DNA of 64,000 bases from Paraflavitalea sp. CAU 1676 (lineage in GTDB: Bacteria > Bacteroidota > Bacteroidia > Chitinophagales > Chitinophagaceae), in the NCBI RefSeq assembly GCF_029223285.1, contig NZ_JARHUJ010000014.1, forward strand, positions 1-64,000. Direction: 5' to 3'. The notes beneath the pieces were generated by a model. It was given only the letters and a program-made list of their open reading frames with translations, was not told the DNA's origin and searched no databases. Of this stretch, positions 16,713-25,559 are shown piece after piece; position 1 is the stretch's first letter, and each line of letters opens with the position of its first letter. A program made the translations under genes and the position numbers.

Positions 16713-17504
16713 ATGATGGTAATTGGCTATTTCGCGGCAGGCTTGATTGGTGTTGCGCTTGGCTTAACCGGCGGCGGGGGCTCTATTTTGACGATGCCTG
16801 TACTGGTTTACCTGTTTGGCGTGAGTCCGGTCGTTGCCGCTGCTTATTCTCTCTTCGTGGTGGGCTCTACCAGCCTGGTGGGCGCTGCCGGTAAGATCAA
16901 AGAGCAGCTGGTGAATGCACGTGCGGTTACCTATTTTGGTCTTCCTTCCTTACTGGCTGTTTTTGTTACGCGCAAATGGATCATGCCTGCCCTGCCAGAT
17001 GTTTTCTTTTATGCAGGTTCCTTCCCCTTTACCAAATCGCTTTTCACCCTGCTGTTGTTCAGCGTGCTCATGATCATGGCCGGTGTGGCTATGATCGCGA
17101 ATAAAACGATGCATACAGACGATGAATCCGGTGCCAGTCCCTGGTGGCGGATTGCCAGTCAAGGGATATTTACCGGCCTGGTAACTGGCCTGGTAGGCGC
17201 CGGCGGCGGCTTCCTGATCGTTCCAGCGCTTATGTGGATGTTGAAACTGCCGGTTAAAACAGCGATTGGCAGCTCGCTGGTGATCATAGCCATCAACTCG
17301 CTGGCTGGTTTTGCCGGCGATTTGATGAATTACCCGATAGAATGGGGATTTGTGTTGCCAATTGCCGCTATGGCGGTGGCTGGTATCTTCATTGGTAACC
17401 GGCTGCAAAGGTTCATCAAGGCAGATGTGCTCAAAAAAGCCTTTGGCTGGTTTGTATTGGCGATGGGTATCTATATCATTATCAAAGAGTTGCTGTTTAA
17501 ATAA
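16713..17504 (+). CDS. TauE/SafE family sulfite/organosulfur exporter
   Basis: Inner-membrane permease of 263 residues with about eight hydrophobic helices and the glycine-rich family signature near the N-terminus (GLIGVALGLTGGGGSIL), repeated near the middle as GLVTGLVGAGGGFLIVPAL. This internal duplication is typical of the family. Members export sulfite, sulfoacetate or related anions. Here it lies between the Crp/Fnr regulator and a persulfide dioxygenase whose product is sulfite, so sulfite export is the natural reading. It has its own promoter and operator. Met codons at 16713 and 16716 are both possible starts. Confidence 0.9.
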   Translation: MMVIGYFAAGLIGVALGLTGGGGSILTMPVLVYLFGVSPVVAAAYSLFVVGSTSLVGAAGKIKEQLVNARAVTYFGLPSLLAVFVTRKWIMPALPDVFFYAGSFPFTKSLFTLLLFSVLMIMAGVAMIANKTMHTDDESGASPWWRIASQGIFTGLVTGLVGAGGGFLIVPALMWMLKLPVKTAIGSSLVIIAINSLAGFAGDLMNYPIEWGFVLPIAAMAVAGIFIGNRLQRFIKADVLKKAFGWFVLAMGIYIIIKELLFK

Positions 17505-17510
17505 CGTATA

Positions 17511-17522
17511 TGACGCAGGTCA
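17511..17522. promoter_or_regulatory. Crp/Fnr-type operator of the persulfide dioxygenase operon
   Basis: TGACGCAGGTCA, extended to ATGACGCAGGTCAT (17510-17523), again TGAC-N4-GTCA. It begins 7 bp after the tauE stop codon. From its end to the start of CAATTTTGTG (17546) the step is 24 positions, identical to the tauE promoter. Confidence 0.7.
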
Positions 17523-17545
17523 TGGTTTACCTGCCTGTAATTAAA

Positions 17546-17553
17546 CAATTTTG
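17546..17553 (+). promoter_or_regulatory. -7 element of the persulfide dioxygenase promoter
   Basis: CAATTTTG followed by TG, identical to the tauE promoter element. The first possible start codon of the next gene (GTG at 17553) overlaps this box, which supports the ATG at 17586 as the true start. Confidence 0.55.
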
Positions 17554-17585
17554 TGGCTGAACCATTATTAATAAAAAGGGTCAAT

Positions 17586-19004
17586 ATGAAAATAGAGCAA
17601 ATTTATACGGGATGTCTGGCGCAGGGCGCCTACTATATTCAGTCGGGCAAGGATGCTGCGGTGATCGATCCGCTGCGCGAGATCCAACCTTATATCACAA
17701 AGGCTGCTGCCAACGGCGCTACCATCAAATATATTTTTGAAACGCATTTTCACGCCGACTTTGTTTCGGGCCATATCGACCTGGCGAAAGCTACGGGCGC
17801 CACCATCGTATACGGGCCACTAGCAGCTCCTGCCTTTGCAGCGCATATTGCCAAGGACAATGAAGTGTTCAAACTAGGTGATATCACCATTAAAGTATTG
17901 CATACGCCGGGCCATACCATGGAATCGACCTGTTATCTGCTGGCCGATGAAGATGGTAAGGACACTGCTTTGTTTTCGGGTGATACTTTGTTCATTGGCG
18001 ATGTGGGCCGGCCCGACCTGGCGCAGAAAGCAGCGCATATGACGCAGGAAGAACTGGCGAGTACCCTGTTCGATTCGCTGCGCTCTAAGATCATGCCCCT
18101 GGCAGACGATGTGGTCGTTTACCCGGCGCATGGTGCAGGATCGGCCTGCGGAAAGAACATGTCGAAGGAGACTTCTGATTCGCTGGGTCGTCAAAAACAA
18201 TTCAACTACGCGCTGCGGGCAGATATGACGCGTGATGAATTCATTAAGGAAGTTACTACCGGTTTAATGCCACCGCCAGCTTACTTCCCGCAAAACGTGA
18301 AAATGAACCGGGAAGGCTATGAGAACATCGCCGATGTGCTGAAACATGGTACGCAGGCTTTATCGGTGGATGCTTTTGAAGCTGCTGCCAATGAAACCGG
18401 TGCTTTGATGCTTGACACCCGCGCTCCCGAAGTTTTTGCGCAGGGCTTTATTCCCAACTCTGTGAACATTGGTATCGATGGCAATTTTGCGCCTTGGGTA
18501 GGGGCGTTGATCACCGATATATACCAGCCTATTTTGATCATTGCAGAAGAAGGTCGTGCCGAAGAAGTGGTGACCAGGCTGGCGCGTGTTGGCTACGATC
18601 ACTCTATTGGCTATCTGCAGGGCGGTATCGATGCCTGGCGCAAGGCAGGGAAGGAAGTGGATGTTATTGAATCCATCACGGCCGAAGAACTGGGAGCCCG
18701 ACTGGCAAAAGTTCCTGGACTTCCTATTGCGGATGTGCGCAAGGAAAGCGAATATTTTTCCGAACATATTGTGGGTGCGGAAAATATGCCGCTTGATTAT
18801 GTCAACGAACAGGTTTCGAAACTGGATAAGAACAAAACGACTTATATTCACTGTGCCGGAGGCTACCGTTCGATGATCTTTAATTCCATTTTGCGGGCAA
18901 GAGGTTTCGATAAGCTCGTGGATGTTAAAGGTGGCTTCAAATCGATCAAGGATAGCGGCCAGTTCCACATCACCGATTACGTTTGTCCTACGACAATGCT
19001 CTAA
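17586..19004 (+). CDS. CstB-like persulfide dioxygenase with pseudo-rhodanese and rhodanese domains
   Basis: Non-haem iron enzyme that oxidises low-molecular-weight persulfides to sulfite and transfers sulfane sulfur. In the 472-residue protein, residues 1-245 form the metallo-beta-lactamase fold: THFHAD (His54, His56, Asp58), His110 in HTPGH, Asp133 in SGDTLF and His182 in YPAHG. Residues about 265-360 form a rhodanese-like domain whose active loop (AEEGRAEE) has no cysteine. Residues about 372-465 form a second rhodanese with an intact loop CAGGYRS, Cys423. The order dioxygenase, dead rhodanese, live rhodanese is that of S. aureus CstB. It heads an operon with the two YeeE halves. Confidence 0.92.
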   Translation: MKIEQIYTGCLAQGAYYIQSGKDAAVIDPLREIQPYITKAAANGATIKYIFETHFHADFVSGHIDLAKATGATIVYGPLAAPAFAAHIAKDNEVFKLGDITIKVLHTPGHTMESTCYLLADEDGKDTALFSGDTLFIGDVGRPDLAQKAAHMTQEELASTLFDSLRSKIMPLADDVVVYPAHGAGSACGKNMSKETSDSLGRQKQFNYALRADMTRDEFIKEVTTGLMPPPAYFPQNVKMNREGYENIADVLKHGTQALSVDAFEAAANETGALMLDTRAPEVFAQGFIPNSVNIGIDGNFAPWVGALITDIYQPILIIAEEGRAEEVVTRLARVGYDHSIGYLQGGIDAWRKAGKEVDVIESITAEELGARLAKVPGLPIADVRKESEYFSEHIVGAENMPLDYVNEQVSKLDKNKTTYIHCAGGYRSMIFNSILRARGFDKLVDVKGGFKSIKDSGQFHITDYVCPTTML

Positions 19005-19019
19005 ACTTTTAATGTACAC

Positions 19020-19592
19020 ATGAATCAATTCATTGAATGGATCAGGCAGCCCTGGCCCTGGTATGTGGCGGGCCCCCTGATCGGCTTAACCGTTCCTGCC
19101 CTGTTATTACTGGGTAACAAACATTTTGGTATTTCGGCCAACCTGCGGCATATCTGTGCGATGTGTTTGCCAGCCAATATCCCTTTCTTTCAATACAACT
19201 GGCGGCGCGAGGCGTGGAACCTGGTGTTTGTTGCCGGCATCGTGCTGGGTGGCGTATTGTCGGCCTGGTTGTTGGCCAACCCTGCCCCTGTGCAGGTCGA
19301 TGCAGCGTTGGCCAGCGAACTGGCGGGTTATGGTATTACGAACTTCGATAGGCTGACGCCGCCGGAGATCTTCAGCTGGCCGCAGTTGTTTACTGCGCGT
19401 GGTTTGTTGATGATGGTGGGCGGTGGTTTCCTGGTGGGCTTTGGCACGCGCTACGCGGGTGGTTGCACCAGCGGCCATGCGATCACGGGCCTCAGCATGC
19501 TGCAATGGCCATCATTGGTGGCAACGGTGTGTTTTATGGTGGGTGGCCTGGCCATGGCCAATCTTATTTTACCATTCATTTTATCCTTATAA
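19020..19592 (+). CDS. YeeE/YedE family transporter, N-terminal half
   Basis: Integral membrane protein of 190 residues corresponding to one half of the single-chain thiosulfate channel YeeE. The conserved GGCTSGH motif is at 147-153, with Cys149 as the residue expected along the conduction path; Cys46 and Cys49 lie in [11 protein letters not shown]. It follows the persulfide dioxygenase by 15 bp and is followed 3 bp later by the second half, so the two are translated together. A role in moving thiosulfate or another sulfur species across the inner membrane is inferred from family and neighbours. Confidence 0.87.
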   Translation: MNQFIEWIRQPWPWYVAGPLIGLTVPALLLLGNKHFGISANLRHICAMCLPANIPFFQYNWRREAWNLVFVAGIVLGGVLSAWLLANPAPVQVDAALASELAGYGITNFDRLTPPEIFSWPQLFTARGLLMMVGGGFLVGFGTRYAGGCTSGHAITGLSMLQWPSLVATVCFMVGGLAMANLILPFILSL

Positions 19593-19595
19593 GTT

Positions 19596-20090
19596 ATGCA
19601 ATCGACTGTTGATACAGACTTTGAAGTACGCACGCAGGATACGGTATGTGTGAACGAATCGCAACTGACGCACAAATGGTATCACAATATCAAGTACCTC
19701 GTTGTAGGAATATTGTTTGGGATCGTTTTCGTGAAAGCGGAGATCGTGAGTTGGTTCAGGATCCAGGAGATGTTCCGTTTTCAGAGCTTCCACATGTACG
19801 GCGTGATCGGCTCGGCAGTGGTGGTGGGTATTATCTCTGTGTGGCTGATCAGGCGTTTCAATATCAAAACTATTTATGGCGAGTCTGTCGTGTTCCATAA
19901 AAAGCAATTCAATAAAGGACAGATCTATGGTGGCCTGCTGTTTGGTCTTGGCTGGGCGGTTACTGGTGCCTGTCCGGGTCCGTTGTTTGCACAGATCGGT
20001 ACCGGCGCTACGGTGATCATCATTATGTTGCTGAGTGCGGTGGCCGGCACCTGGGTTTACGGGCGTTTTCGCGACAAGCTGCCCCACTAG
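19596..20090 (+). CDS. YeeE/YedE family transporter, C-terminal half (DUF6691)
   Basis: Membrane protein of 164 residues completing the split YeeE transporter. The GACPGP motif at 125-130 (Cys126) matches the second cysteine motif of full-length YeeE. About four helices are visible, with a hydrophilic N-terminus of about 30 residues. It is the last gene of the persulfide dioxygenase operon; the next gene starts 94 bp later and is functionally unrelated. Confidence 0.85.
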   Translation: MQSTVDTDFEVRTQDTVCVNESQLTHKWYHNIKYLVVGILFGIVFVKAEIVSWFRIQEMFRFQSFHMYGVIGSAVVVGIISVWLIRRFNIKTIYGESVVFHKKQFNKGQIYGGLLFGLGWAVTGACPGPLFAQIGTGATVIIIMLLSAVAGTWVYGRFRDKLPH

Positions 20091-20184
20091 TAACCTGGGC
20101 GGTACCCTGCATACGGTTCATTCATCTCGTTCCCGGCGTATTTATCAAATGCATTATTATTGGCCGCTTAAATAGTATAGCATC

Positions 20185-20715
20185 ATGAAAAGACAAGTTG
20201 TTCTGTTCATCGCCATGAGTATCGATGGGTACATTGCCAAAGATGAAGATAATATTGATTTCCTGTCGATCGTTGACCGTCCGGGTGAAGACTATGGGTA
20301 CCTGGATTTTCAGCAGTCTGTAGATACAGTTATCTGGGGCCGCAAAACGTACGACAAGCTCCTGTCGTTTGGTGTTGAATTTCCGCATAAGGACAAGAAG
20401 GTATATGTGCTGTCGAGGTCGAAGACAGGTGCCGATGAAAATGTACAATACTTCAATGCACCTATCAAAGACCTCATTGCGCTGATACGCGAGCAACCAG
20501 GCAAGCATATTTATTGCGATGGTGGCGGTGAGGTGGTGTTTGAATTGTTGAAAGAAAAGCTGATCGATAAGATGGTCATTTCTGTTATTCCGCACCTGGT
20601 AGGCAATGGTGTACGTCTCTTTAAAGACGGAAGACCCGATCAGGAGTTGACGCTTTTGCGCAGTATCAGTTATCCTTCGGGACTGGTGCAATTGTGGTAC
20701 GATGTAAAAGGCTGA
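20185..20715 (+). CDS. Dihydrofolate reductase / RibD C-terminal domain family protein
   Basis: Small NADPH-binding reductase-fold protein of 176 residues. It begins VLFIAMSIDGYIA, the usual start of YwjB/YyaP-type proteins, has WGRKTYDKL near residue 52 and YCDGGGEVVFELL near 112, and ends with the typical PSGLVQLWYDV. These proteins resemble dihydrofolate reductase and the RibD reductase domain, but their substrate is generally unknown and they do not replace folA or ribD. The gene is followed by a strong terminator at 20738 and appears monocistronic. Confidence 0.85.
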   Translation: MKRQVVLFIAMSIDGYIAKDEDNIDFLSIVDRPGEDYGYLDFQQSVDTVIWGRKTYDKLLSFGVEFPHKDKKVYVLSRSKTGADENVQYFNAPIKDLIALIREQPGKHIYCDGGGEVVFELLKEKLIDKMVISVIPHLVGNGVRLFKDGRPDQELTLLRSISYPSGLVQLWYDVKG

Positions 20716-20737
20716 TCGATATGATCTAAGCATAGTG

Positions 20738-20768
20738 AGCTGTCCGGAAACACCGGGCAGCTTTTTTT
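20738..20768 (+). terminator. Rho-independent terminator
   Basis: Stem AGCTGTCCGG / CCGGGCAGCT with a 5-nt loop (AAACA), one G-T pair, followed by a run of seven T. It lies 22 bp after the stop codon of the RibD-like gene and insulates the next operon. Confidence 0.9.
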
Positions 20769-21020
20769 ATGGGCGTTGTGTAAACGTTTATTGGAATGGG
20801 CTAAGAATGAGCCAATTGCAAAGGTGTAAAATATTTTTGCCTGTTACCTGTAATATTTTTGTTTGGGCTACTACACGACGTTAGTTGCATGCATTTGCAA
20901 AAAAATATTTAAATATTCTACGTGTAACAATTCTTATTCACTCCACACTGATGTATCAACAATGCAGTTGAATACCTCGCATACCATGCAACACTAATTA
21001 TTACATAAACATTTCATTCC
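20769..21020 (+). promoter_or_regulatory. Upstream region of the coiled-coil/OmpA/ABC operon with two -7 boxes
   Basis: This region separates the terminator at 20768 from the first gene at 21021. It contains two exact TAnnTTTG matches 22 bp apart, TATTTTTG at 20832-20839 and 20854-20861, both preceded by GTAA(A)A, and a 14-bp perfect palindrome AATATTTAAATATT at 20904-20917. If a -7 box is used, the leader is 150-180 nt. No riboswitch-like fold was recognised. Confidence 0.5.
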
Positions 21021-21704
21021 ATGCTTAAAAGTTGGAAACATCTGTTTGTAAAAACAGATGAACCCACTGCTGGAAAAGAAGAAGCTATTGAAGCTTTCTC
21101 CTTACCGGCCAGTGAACCTATTGCCCCAGCTGCGGGAAAAAGCAGTATAACTCCGGTCAAAGCTCAGGATGCCGCTGTGTCGGAAGTTATTGAAGTCTAT
21201 GAATCGGGCCTGGAGTCGATCAATATGCCAGGGTACGACTTCTATGAGTTCTACCAGGCGATCACCATTACCGGCCAAACAGGCGAGCATACCTATCAGT
21301 TAGCTTTCCAGATGGCGCGGTCGATGGACAAGACGATCACCGTGCAAAAGCTTTTGCAGGATGCCGAGTTCTACATCAGCAAGATCAATGAGGTACACGG
21401 ACAGTATGTAGGGCAGGGACAGTCTAAGCTGCGGTCGCTGGAAGAAAAAAAGCTGGCCGAGAAAGGTCAGCTGCAAAGTGAGATCGATCAGGGAGCAGCA
21501 CGGATTGCGCAGCTGCGGGCAGAGTTACAGCAGCTGGAGTCGACTGTGGGTCAGCAGAAAGGTATGCTGGCGAAGATCGATGAAGGGTTTGCGCCGCAGG
21601 AGCGATCGGTACGCGAGAAGCTGGCTGCCAATGATGCGGCGCGCAGTATCAGTATCGAAAAGTTACAGAAGATCCGGGAGGGCATTTCCCGGTTCATTAA
21701 ATAA
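21021..21704 (+). CDS. Soluble coiled-coil protein of unknown function (first gene of the operon)
   Basis: A 227-residue protein without signal peptide or membrane segment. Residues 1-55 are low-complexity (Ala/Glu/Pro/Ser-rich). Residues about 58-125 look like a small helical domain (GYDFYEFYQAITITGQTGEH). Residues about 125-225 form a strong coiled coil rich in Glu, Lys, Gln and Leu. I do not recognise a family. It is 23 bp upstream of the membrane-anchored coiled-coil gene and shares its orientation, so a physical partnership is plausible. Likely cytoplasmic. It resembles PspA-like proteins only in its helical character. Confidence 0.75.
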   Translation: MLKSWKHLFVKTDEPTAGKEEAIEAFSLPASEPIAPAAGKSSITPVKAQDAAVSEVIEVYESGLESINMPGYDFYEFYQAITITGQTGEHTYQLAFQMARSMDKTITVQKLLQDAEFYISKINEVHGQYVGQGQSKLRSLEEKKLAEKGQLQSEIDQGAARIAQLRAELQQLESTVGQQKGMLAKIDEGFAPQERSVREKLAANDAARSISIEKLQKIREGISRFIK

Positions 21705-21727
21705 AAACCAATAACACCCAAATAAAC

Positions 21728-22840
21728 ATGTCAGCAGAAACAAACAAGGTGCTTGAGCTTCCTATTCTTAAGCACTTTGAAAAAAATCAGATCACCCTGA
21801 ATCCAAAGAATTGGAGAAAGGGAGAGAAAGGTATCGCCTGGATCGTGGGCCTTGTTCTACTAGGCACCATGGCCTGGGGGCTGTACCAATACATTTTGCC
21901 CATTGTATTTACCTGGATAGGACAGGCGTTGGGCGCCATTTCGGCTGCCGTGCTGGTGATCGCCTTCTTTATTATGCTGCCGGTACTGGTTAAGGCACTG
22001 AAGAAGATCTCGCGGTCGATGCACAAGGCCTTGATCCGTCATGATCCTTTCGGCGAGCTGGAAGAGCAAAAAGAAAAGATGGTGCAAAACAGGGTTCAGT
22101 TCAAAGAAGCGAAAGCCAAGATCAAAGCGATCAAATCGAATATGGAATCCGAATCGATCAAAGCGGAGAAAGAAGCGAAGGACTACCAGGATAAAGTAGT
22201 GAACCTTCAATCGCGTGCTACCACTACCAAGCAAAAGATGCAGGAACTGGAGAAACGTAAAGGAGAAGCAGCGGCTAAGGAAACAGACGAGTATGTGGAA
22301 CTGCAAACCAATATGATGAAAACGCTAAGCGAAGCGCAGCGGGTGAGTCATATGCTGAACCAAAGCACCGGCCTGGTACGCAAATACGGTAGCCGTGCGC
22401 ACGTGATCGGTAAGCTCGACAAAAAGCTGAACATAGTGGATACGGCCATGGAGATCAAGATCGCTGACTTTGAAGTGAGTATCGATATGTTGAAGAAGGA
22501 ATACGCTTTTGCACAGGCCGCGCGTAATGCAACGGAACAGGCTAAGAGTGCGATGCTGTTCACCAAAGGCTGGGAATTGGAATATGCGCTGGATGTGGTT
22601 ACTGATACCATCGCCATTGACCTGGCCACTACCCGTGAAAACCTGTTGGACCTCGACTCTTTGACCAGTCAGTACTCGCTGGACAGCGATGAGCTGTACA
22701 GTAAGCTGGATACACTGGCCGATCAGATCAAGACCGACAATTATGACATCCCTGCTTCCAAACAATATAGCAATCCCAATTACCAGCTTTCGCAGGAAGA
22801 TAAAATGGAAAGCAAAGGTTTTGGTGACATATTCAATTAA
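21728..22840 (+). CDS. Membrane-anchored PspA-like coiled-coil protein
   Basis: A 370-residue protein. Residues about 36-62 and 66-92 are hydrophobic and form either a two-helix hairpin or one long anchor. They are followed by a basic stretch (KALKKISRSMHKALIRHDP) and a long coiled coil (about 108-290). The pattern after the membrane part, DPFGELEEQKEKMVQNRVQ then repeated Lys/Glu heptads, recalls PspA/IM30 helices, but I cannot confirm homology. The C-terminus (about 330-370) is polar. It lies between a soluble coiled-coil gene and an OmpA-fusion gene, 19 bp before the latter. An inner-membrane scaffold role is inferred. Confidence 0.75.
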   Translation: MSAETNKVLELPILKHFEKNQITLNPKNWRKGEKGIAWIVGLVLLGTMAWGLYQYILPIVFTWIGQALGAISAAVLVIAFFIMLPVLVKALKKISRSMHKALIRHDPFGELEEQKEKMVQNRVQFKEAKAKIKAIKSNMESESIKAEKEAKDYQDKVVNLQSRATTTKQKMQELEKRKGEAAAKETDEYVELQTNMMKTLSEAQRVSHMLNQSTGLVRKYGSRAHVIGKLDKKLNIVDTAMEIKIADFEVSIDMLKKEYAFAQAARNATEQAKSAMLFTKGWELEYALDVVTDTIAIDLATTRENLLDLDSLTSQYSLDSDELYSKLDTLADQIKTDNYDIPASKQYSNPNYQLSQEDKMESKGFGDIFN

Positions 22841-22859
22841 TCCCTTAAATACTAATAAA

Positions 22860-24656
22860 ATGAAATGGTCAAGTTTAACCTTATTTTCTAAATCACTCAT
22901 CACACTGGTATTGGCCGGTGGTATTGGTGGTGCTGTATATTATCTCTCACCCGGTTTGCGGGTGGATGAATCAAAATCGGTGGAGAAACTGAATCTTTCC
23001 GATAAAGATGTAAACAATGTGGTTACGTCGGCAGAATTGCCCTTACCGGGCGACGCGCCTTCTACCACGGTTAATGGTAAACCGCTTGTGCGTATTGCCG
23101 GCTATGCGTGGAATGCGCAGTCGGGTATCATCGTGGCCAATGGTGGTCCGAAGACGGCTACCGGCTCAGTGATGGAGTCGAATGGCGTAAACCTCGAGAT
23201 CATCCGCCAGGACTGGCTCTCGGAACTGCGTAACCTGCAGATGAAATTCGTAGATGAGTTTGACAAGGGGAACAGTTTTCCGAAAGAAGGTGCGGCAGGC
23301 ATCATGATCATGGGTGATGGCGTGCCATTCTATATCAGCTCAGCACAACAGGCGCTGGATGACAAATATGGCGCAGGTAAGTATCAGCTGCAGGCTGTGG
23401 GTGCTATCGGTTTGAGTTATGGTGAGGACAAGCTGATCGGGCCACCGAGCTGGAAGATGAACCCTCAATCGATGAAGGGTGCACTGGTATCGGCGGTGAT
23501 CGGTGATGGTGACTGGGTTACTGCGGTGAACTACGCTTCTGCCAATGGTATCAAGATCAACCCCGACCCTTCGACCTATGATGCGGAGGCGGTCAACTTT
23601 CTTGCTTCGGCCAACGATGACTATATCGAATCGGCGAAGGAGCTGATCAAGTCACAAACACAGGGCTGGACAGTGCCCCTGAAAGAAGTGAAGGCTGGAA
23701 AGCTGACGGGTAAAACCATCGATAAGAAGGTGGACGGTTGTGCCACCTGGACACCCGGTGATAAGATGGTGTTTGATGCGTTGAGCGGTTTTACCGACGT
23801 GGTGTCGACGAAAGAGTTCAATAATCAAATGGCGGCGACGATCATCTTCCTGCGCCAATGGGCGGATGCTAACAAGCAAATAGTGAGCAATATCCTGAAG
23901 TCATCCTATGCAGCTTCGAACCAGATGAAGCAATACGACAACTGGCGGAAGCGTGCTTCAGAAACCACTGCAAAGTCGTTCAATATGGAAACGCCTGCTT
24001 ACTGGTATGCAATGTTCAAAGGTCAGCAGGGCGAGAAGGGCGGCGTATCGTACAATATGGGTGGTTCGCGGGTGTTCAACCTGGCGGATGCCAACCAGTA
24101 CTATGGTATTTCGGACGGTACCAACCGATACAAGGCGGTGTATGACCAGGTATCCCGTTACCTGAAAGACCTGAACCCTGCAGGGTTTAACCAGAACGTG
24201 AAGCGTGTTGTGCCTTATGAAGAGGCGGTGAACATGGCGTTTCTGAAAGACGTGAAAGATATCGATGCGGGAACTACTTATGCCACCGATTATTCGAAGA
24301 AAGCCACCAATGTGATGGCTTCGGGCGAATGGAGGATCAACTTCGAGTCGGGAAGGGCTGCTATCCGTCCGGAAGGAAAGGATGTGCTGGAGCAGATCTA
24401 TAACCTGCTGGTGCAGGCAGAAGACTCCAAACTGGAGCTGGTAGGCCACACCGACAATACCGGTACGCAGGATGGCAACTACGCTTTGTCGACTGCGCGT
24501 GCTGAGGCTGTGAAGAATTACCTCATCGCCAAAGGGATTCCTGCGGACCGATTCCAGAAGATCGATGGCCGCGGGCAGGATGAGCCTGCTGCCGATAACA
24601 GTACAGCTGCCGGTAAGGCAAAGAACAGGCGCGTGGTGATCAGCTTGTTGAAGTAA
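22860..24656 (+). CDS. Solute-binding-like domain fused to an OmpA peptidoglycan-binding domain
   Basis: A 598-residue envelope protein with an N-terminal hydrophobic anchor (about 12-30) and no lipobox. Residues about 70-460 resemble a type II periplasmic solute-binding protein of the NitT/TauT class (for example VRIAGYAWNAQSGIIVANGG). Residues about 485-598 are an OmpA C-terminal domain with INFESGRAAI, GHTDNTGTQD and STARAEAVKNYL, containing the Asp and Arg that grip diaminopimelate. This would tether a solute receptor between inner membrane and cell wall. I chose the ATG at 22860 because the upstream extension overlaps the previous gene in another frame. It precedes the permease and ATPase genes. 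Confidence 0.85.
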   Translation: MKWSSLTLFSKSLITLVLAGGIGGAVYYLSPGLRVDESKSVEKLNLSDKDVNNVVTSAELPLPGDAPSTTVNGKPLVRIAGYAWNAQSGIIVANGGPKTATGSVMESNGVNLEIIRQDWLSELRNLQMKFVDEFDKGNSFPKEGAAGIMIMGDGVPFYISSAQQALDDKYGAGKYQLQAVGAIGLSYGEDKLIGPPSWKMNPQSMKGALVSAVIGDGDWVTAVNYASANGIKINPDPSTYDAEAVNFLASANDDYIESAKELIKSQTQGWTVPLKEVKAGKLTGKTIDKKVDGCATWTPGDKMVFDALSGFTDVVSTKEFNNQMAATIIFLRQWADANKQIVSNILKSSYAASNQMKQYDNWRKRASETTAKSFNMETPAYWYAMFKGQQGEKGGVSYNMGGSRVFNLADANQYYGISDGTNRYKAVYDQVSRYLKDLNPAGFNQNVKRVVPYEEAVNMAFLKDVKDIDAGTTYATDYSKKATNVMASGEWRINFESGRAAIRPEGKDVLEQIYNLLVQAEDSKLELVGHTDNTGTQDGNYALSTARAEAVKNYLIAKGIPADRFQKIDGRGQDEPAADNSTAAGKAKNRRVVISLLK

Positions 24657-24779
24657 TGGCGGAAGATTGCGTGGATTTGATGTGTGGAGAAAAGCCATAG
24701 TGGGTCGGATTGAATTATTGGCAGTGTTGGGTTGGTGGAGCGGGATGCTCACATTTCGAAAAATTTATTCAATGAATCA

Positions 24780-25556
24780 ATGGAAATAAAAAAATGGCTC
24801 CGGCCTTTTGAGACAGTCGACCGAAAGCAGCAGTTGTTGATCGGTGGTGTGTGGTTGCTGCTGGTGTTGGGCTATTGGTTCTTGTCTTCGGCGGGGAACA
24901 AGCATTTGTTCCCCACGCCGGGACAGGTGTGGGATGGGTTTCGATCGCTGTACGATGAAGGGCTGGTGGTACATATTGGTAGTTCTTTAGGGCTGTGTTT
25001 ACAGGCAACGTTGTTGTCGATCCTGATTTCACTGGTGATCGTGTATTTGTCGCCCCTGCCAGCGATCAGGCCTTTGGCGAGCGCTTTCAGCAAGCTGCGT
25101 TACCTGCCGCTCACGGGTATCACGTTCTATCTCGCCATTCTCGTAAAAGATGCGCGTACGATGCAGGTAAGTGTGCTATTCATATTCATGAGCCTTTATT
25201 TTATCACGTCGCTGCTGGCTGTGCTGAAGGATATTCCTGCCGATGAGATCGACCATGCCCGCAGTTTGAAATGCAGCCGTTGGGAAGTATTGTGGGAGGT
25301 GGTGATCAAAGGGCGGCTGGATTATGTGATGGATGTATTGCGACAGAACCTTTCTATTACCTGGATGATGCTGGTAACAGTGGAGTCGATCCTGGTGGCG
25401 GCGGGTGGTTTGGGGGTGTTGATCAAGAACAGCGATAAGTTCATGAACCATGGCCGCATTGTAGCGCTGCAACTGGTGATCCTGCTGGTGGGCTTGTTGC
25501 TGGACCGCGTGCTGCACCTGGCCCGTAAGTCTTTCTTTAAATACTCAACTTTTTAA
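24780..25556 (+). CDS. ABC transporter permease, NitT/TauT type
   Basis: Inner-membrane permease of 258 residues with about six helices. The cytoplasmic EAA-like loop is visible in DEIDHARSLKCSRWEVLWEV near residue 160, the contact site for the ATPase. It is most like SsuC/TauC-type permeases. I chose the ATG at 24780, which gives MEIKKWLRPFE. It begins 123 bp after the OmpA-fusion gene with no terminator between, and ends 3 bp before the ATPase start, so the three are probably one operon. The substrate is unknown. Confidence 0.88.
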   Translation: MEIKKWLRPFETVDRKQQLLIGGVWLLLVLGYWFLSSAGNKHLFPTPGQVWDGFRSLYDEGLVVHIGSSLGLCLQATLLSILISLVIVYLSPLPAIRPLASAFSKLRYLPLTGITFYLAILVKDARTMQVSVLFIFMSLYFITSLLAVLKDIPADEIDHARSLKCSRWEVLWEVVIKGRLDYVMDVLRQNLSITWMMLVTVESILVAAGGLGVLIKNSDKFMNHGRIVALQLVILLVGLLLDRVLHLARKSFFKYSTF

Positions 25557-25559
25557 TCG

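Noticed and set aside
20129-20733. Minus-strand ORF opposite the RibD/DHFR-like gene
   Set aside because: The plus strand encodes a complete recognisable protein with a terminator; the minus frame is a shadow.
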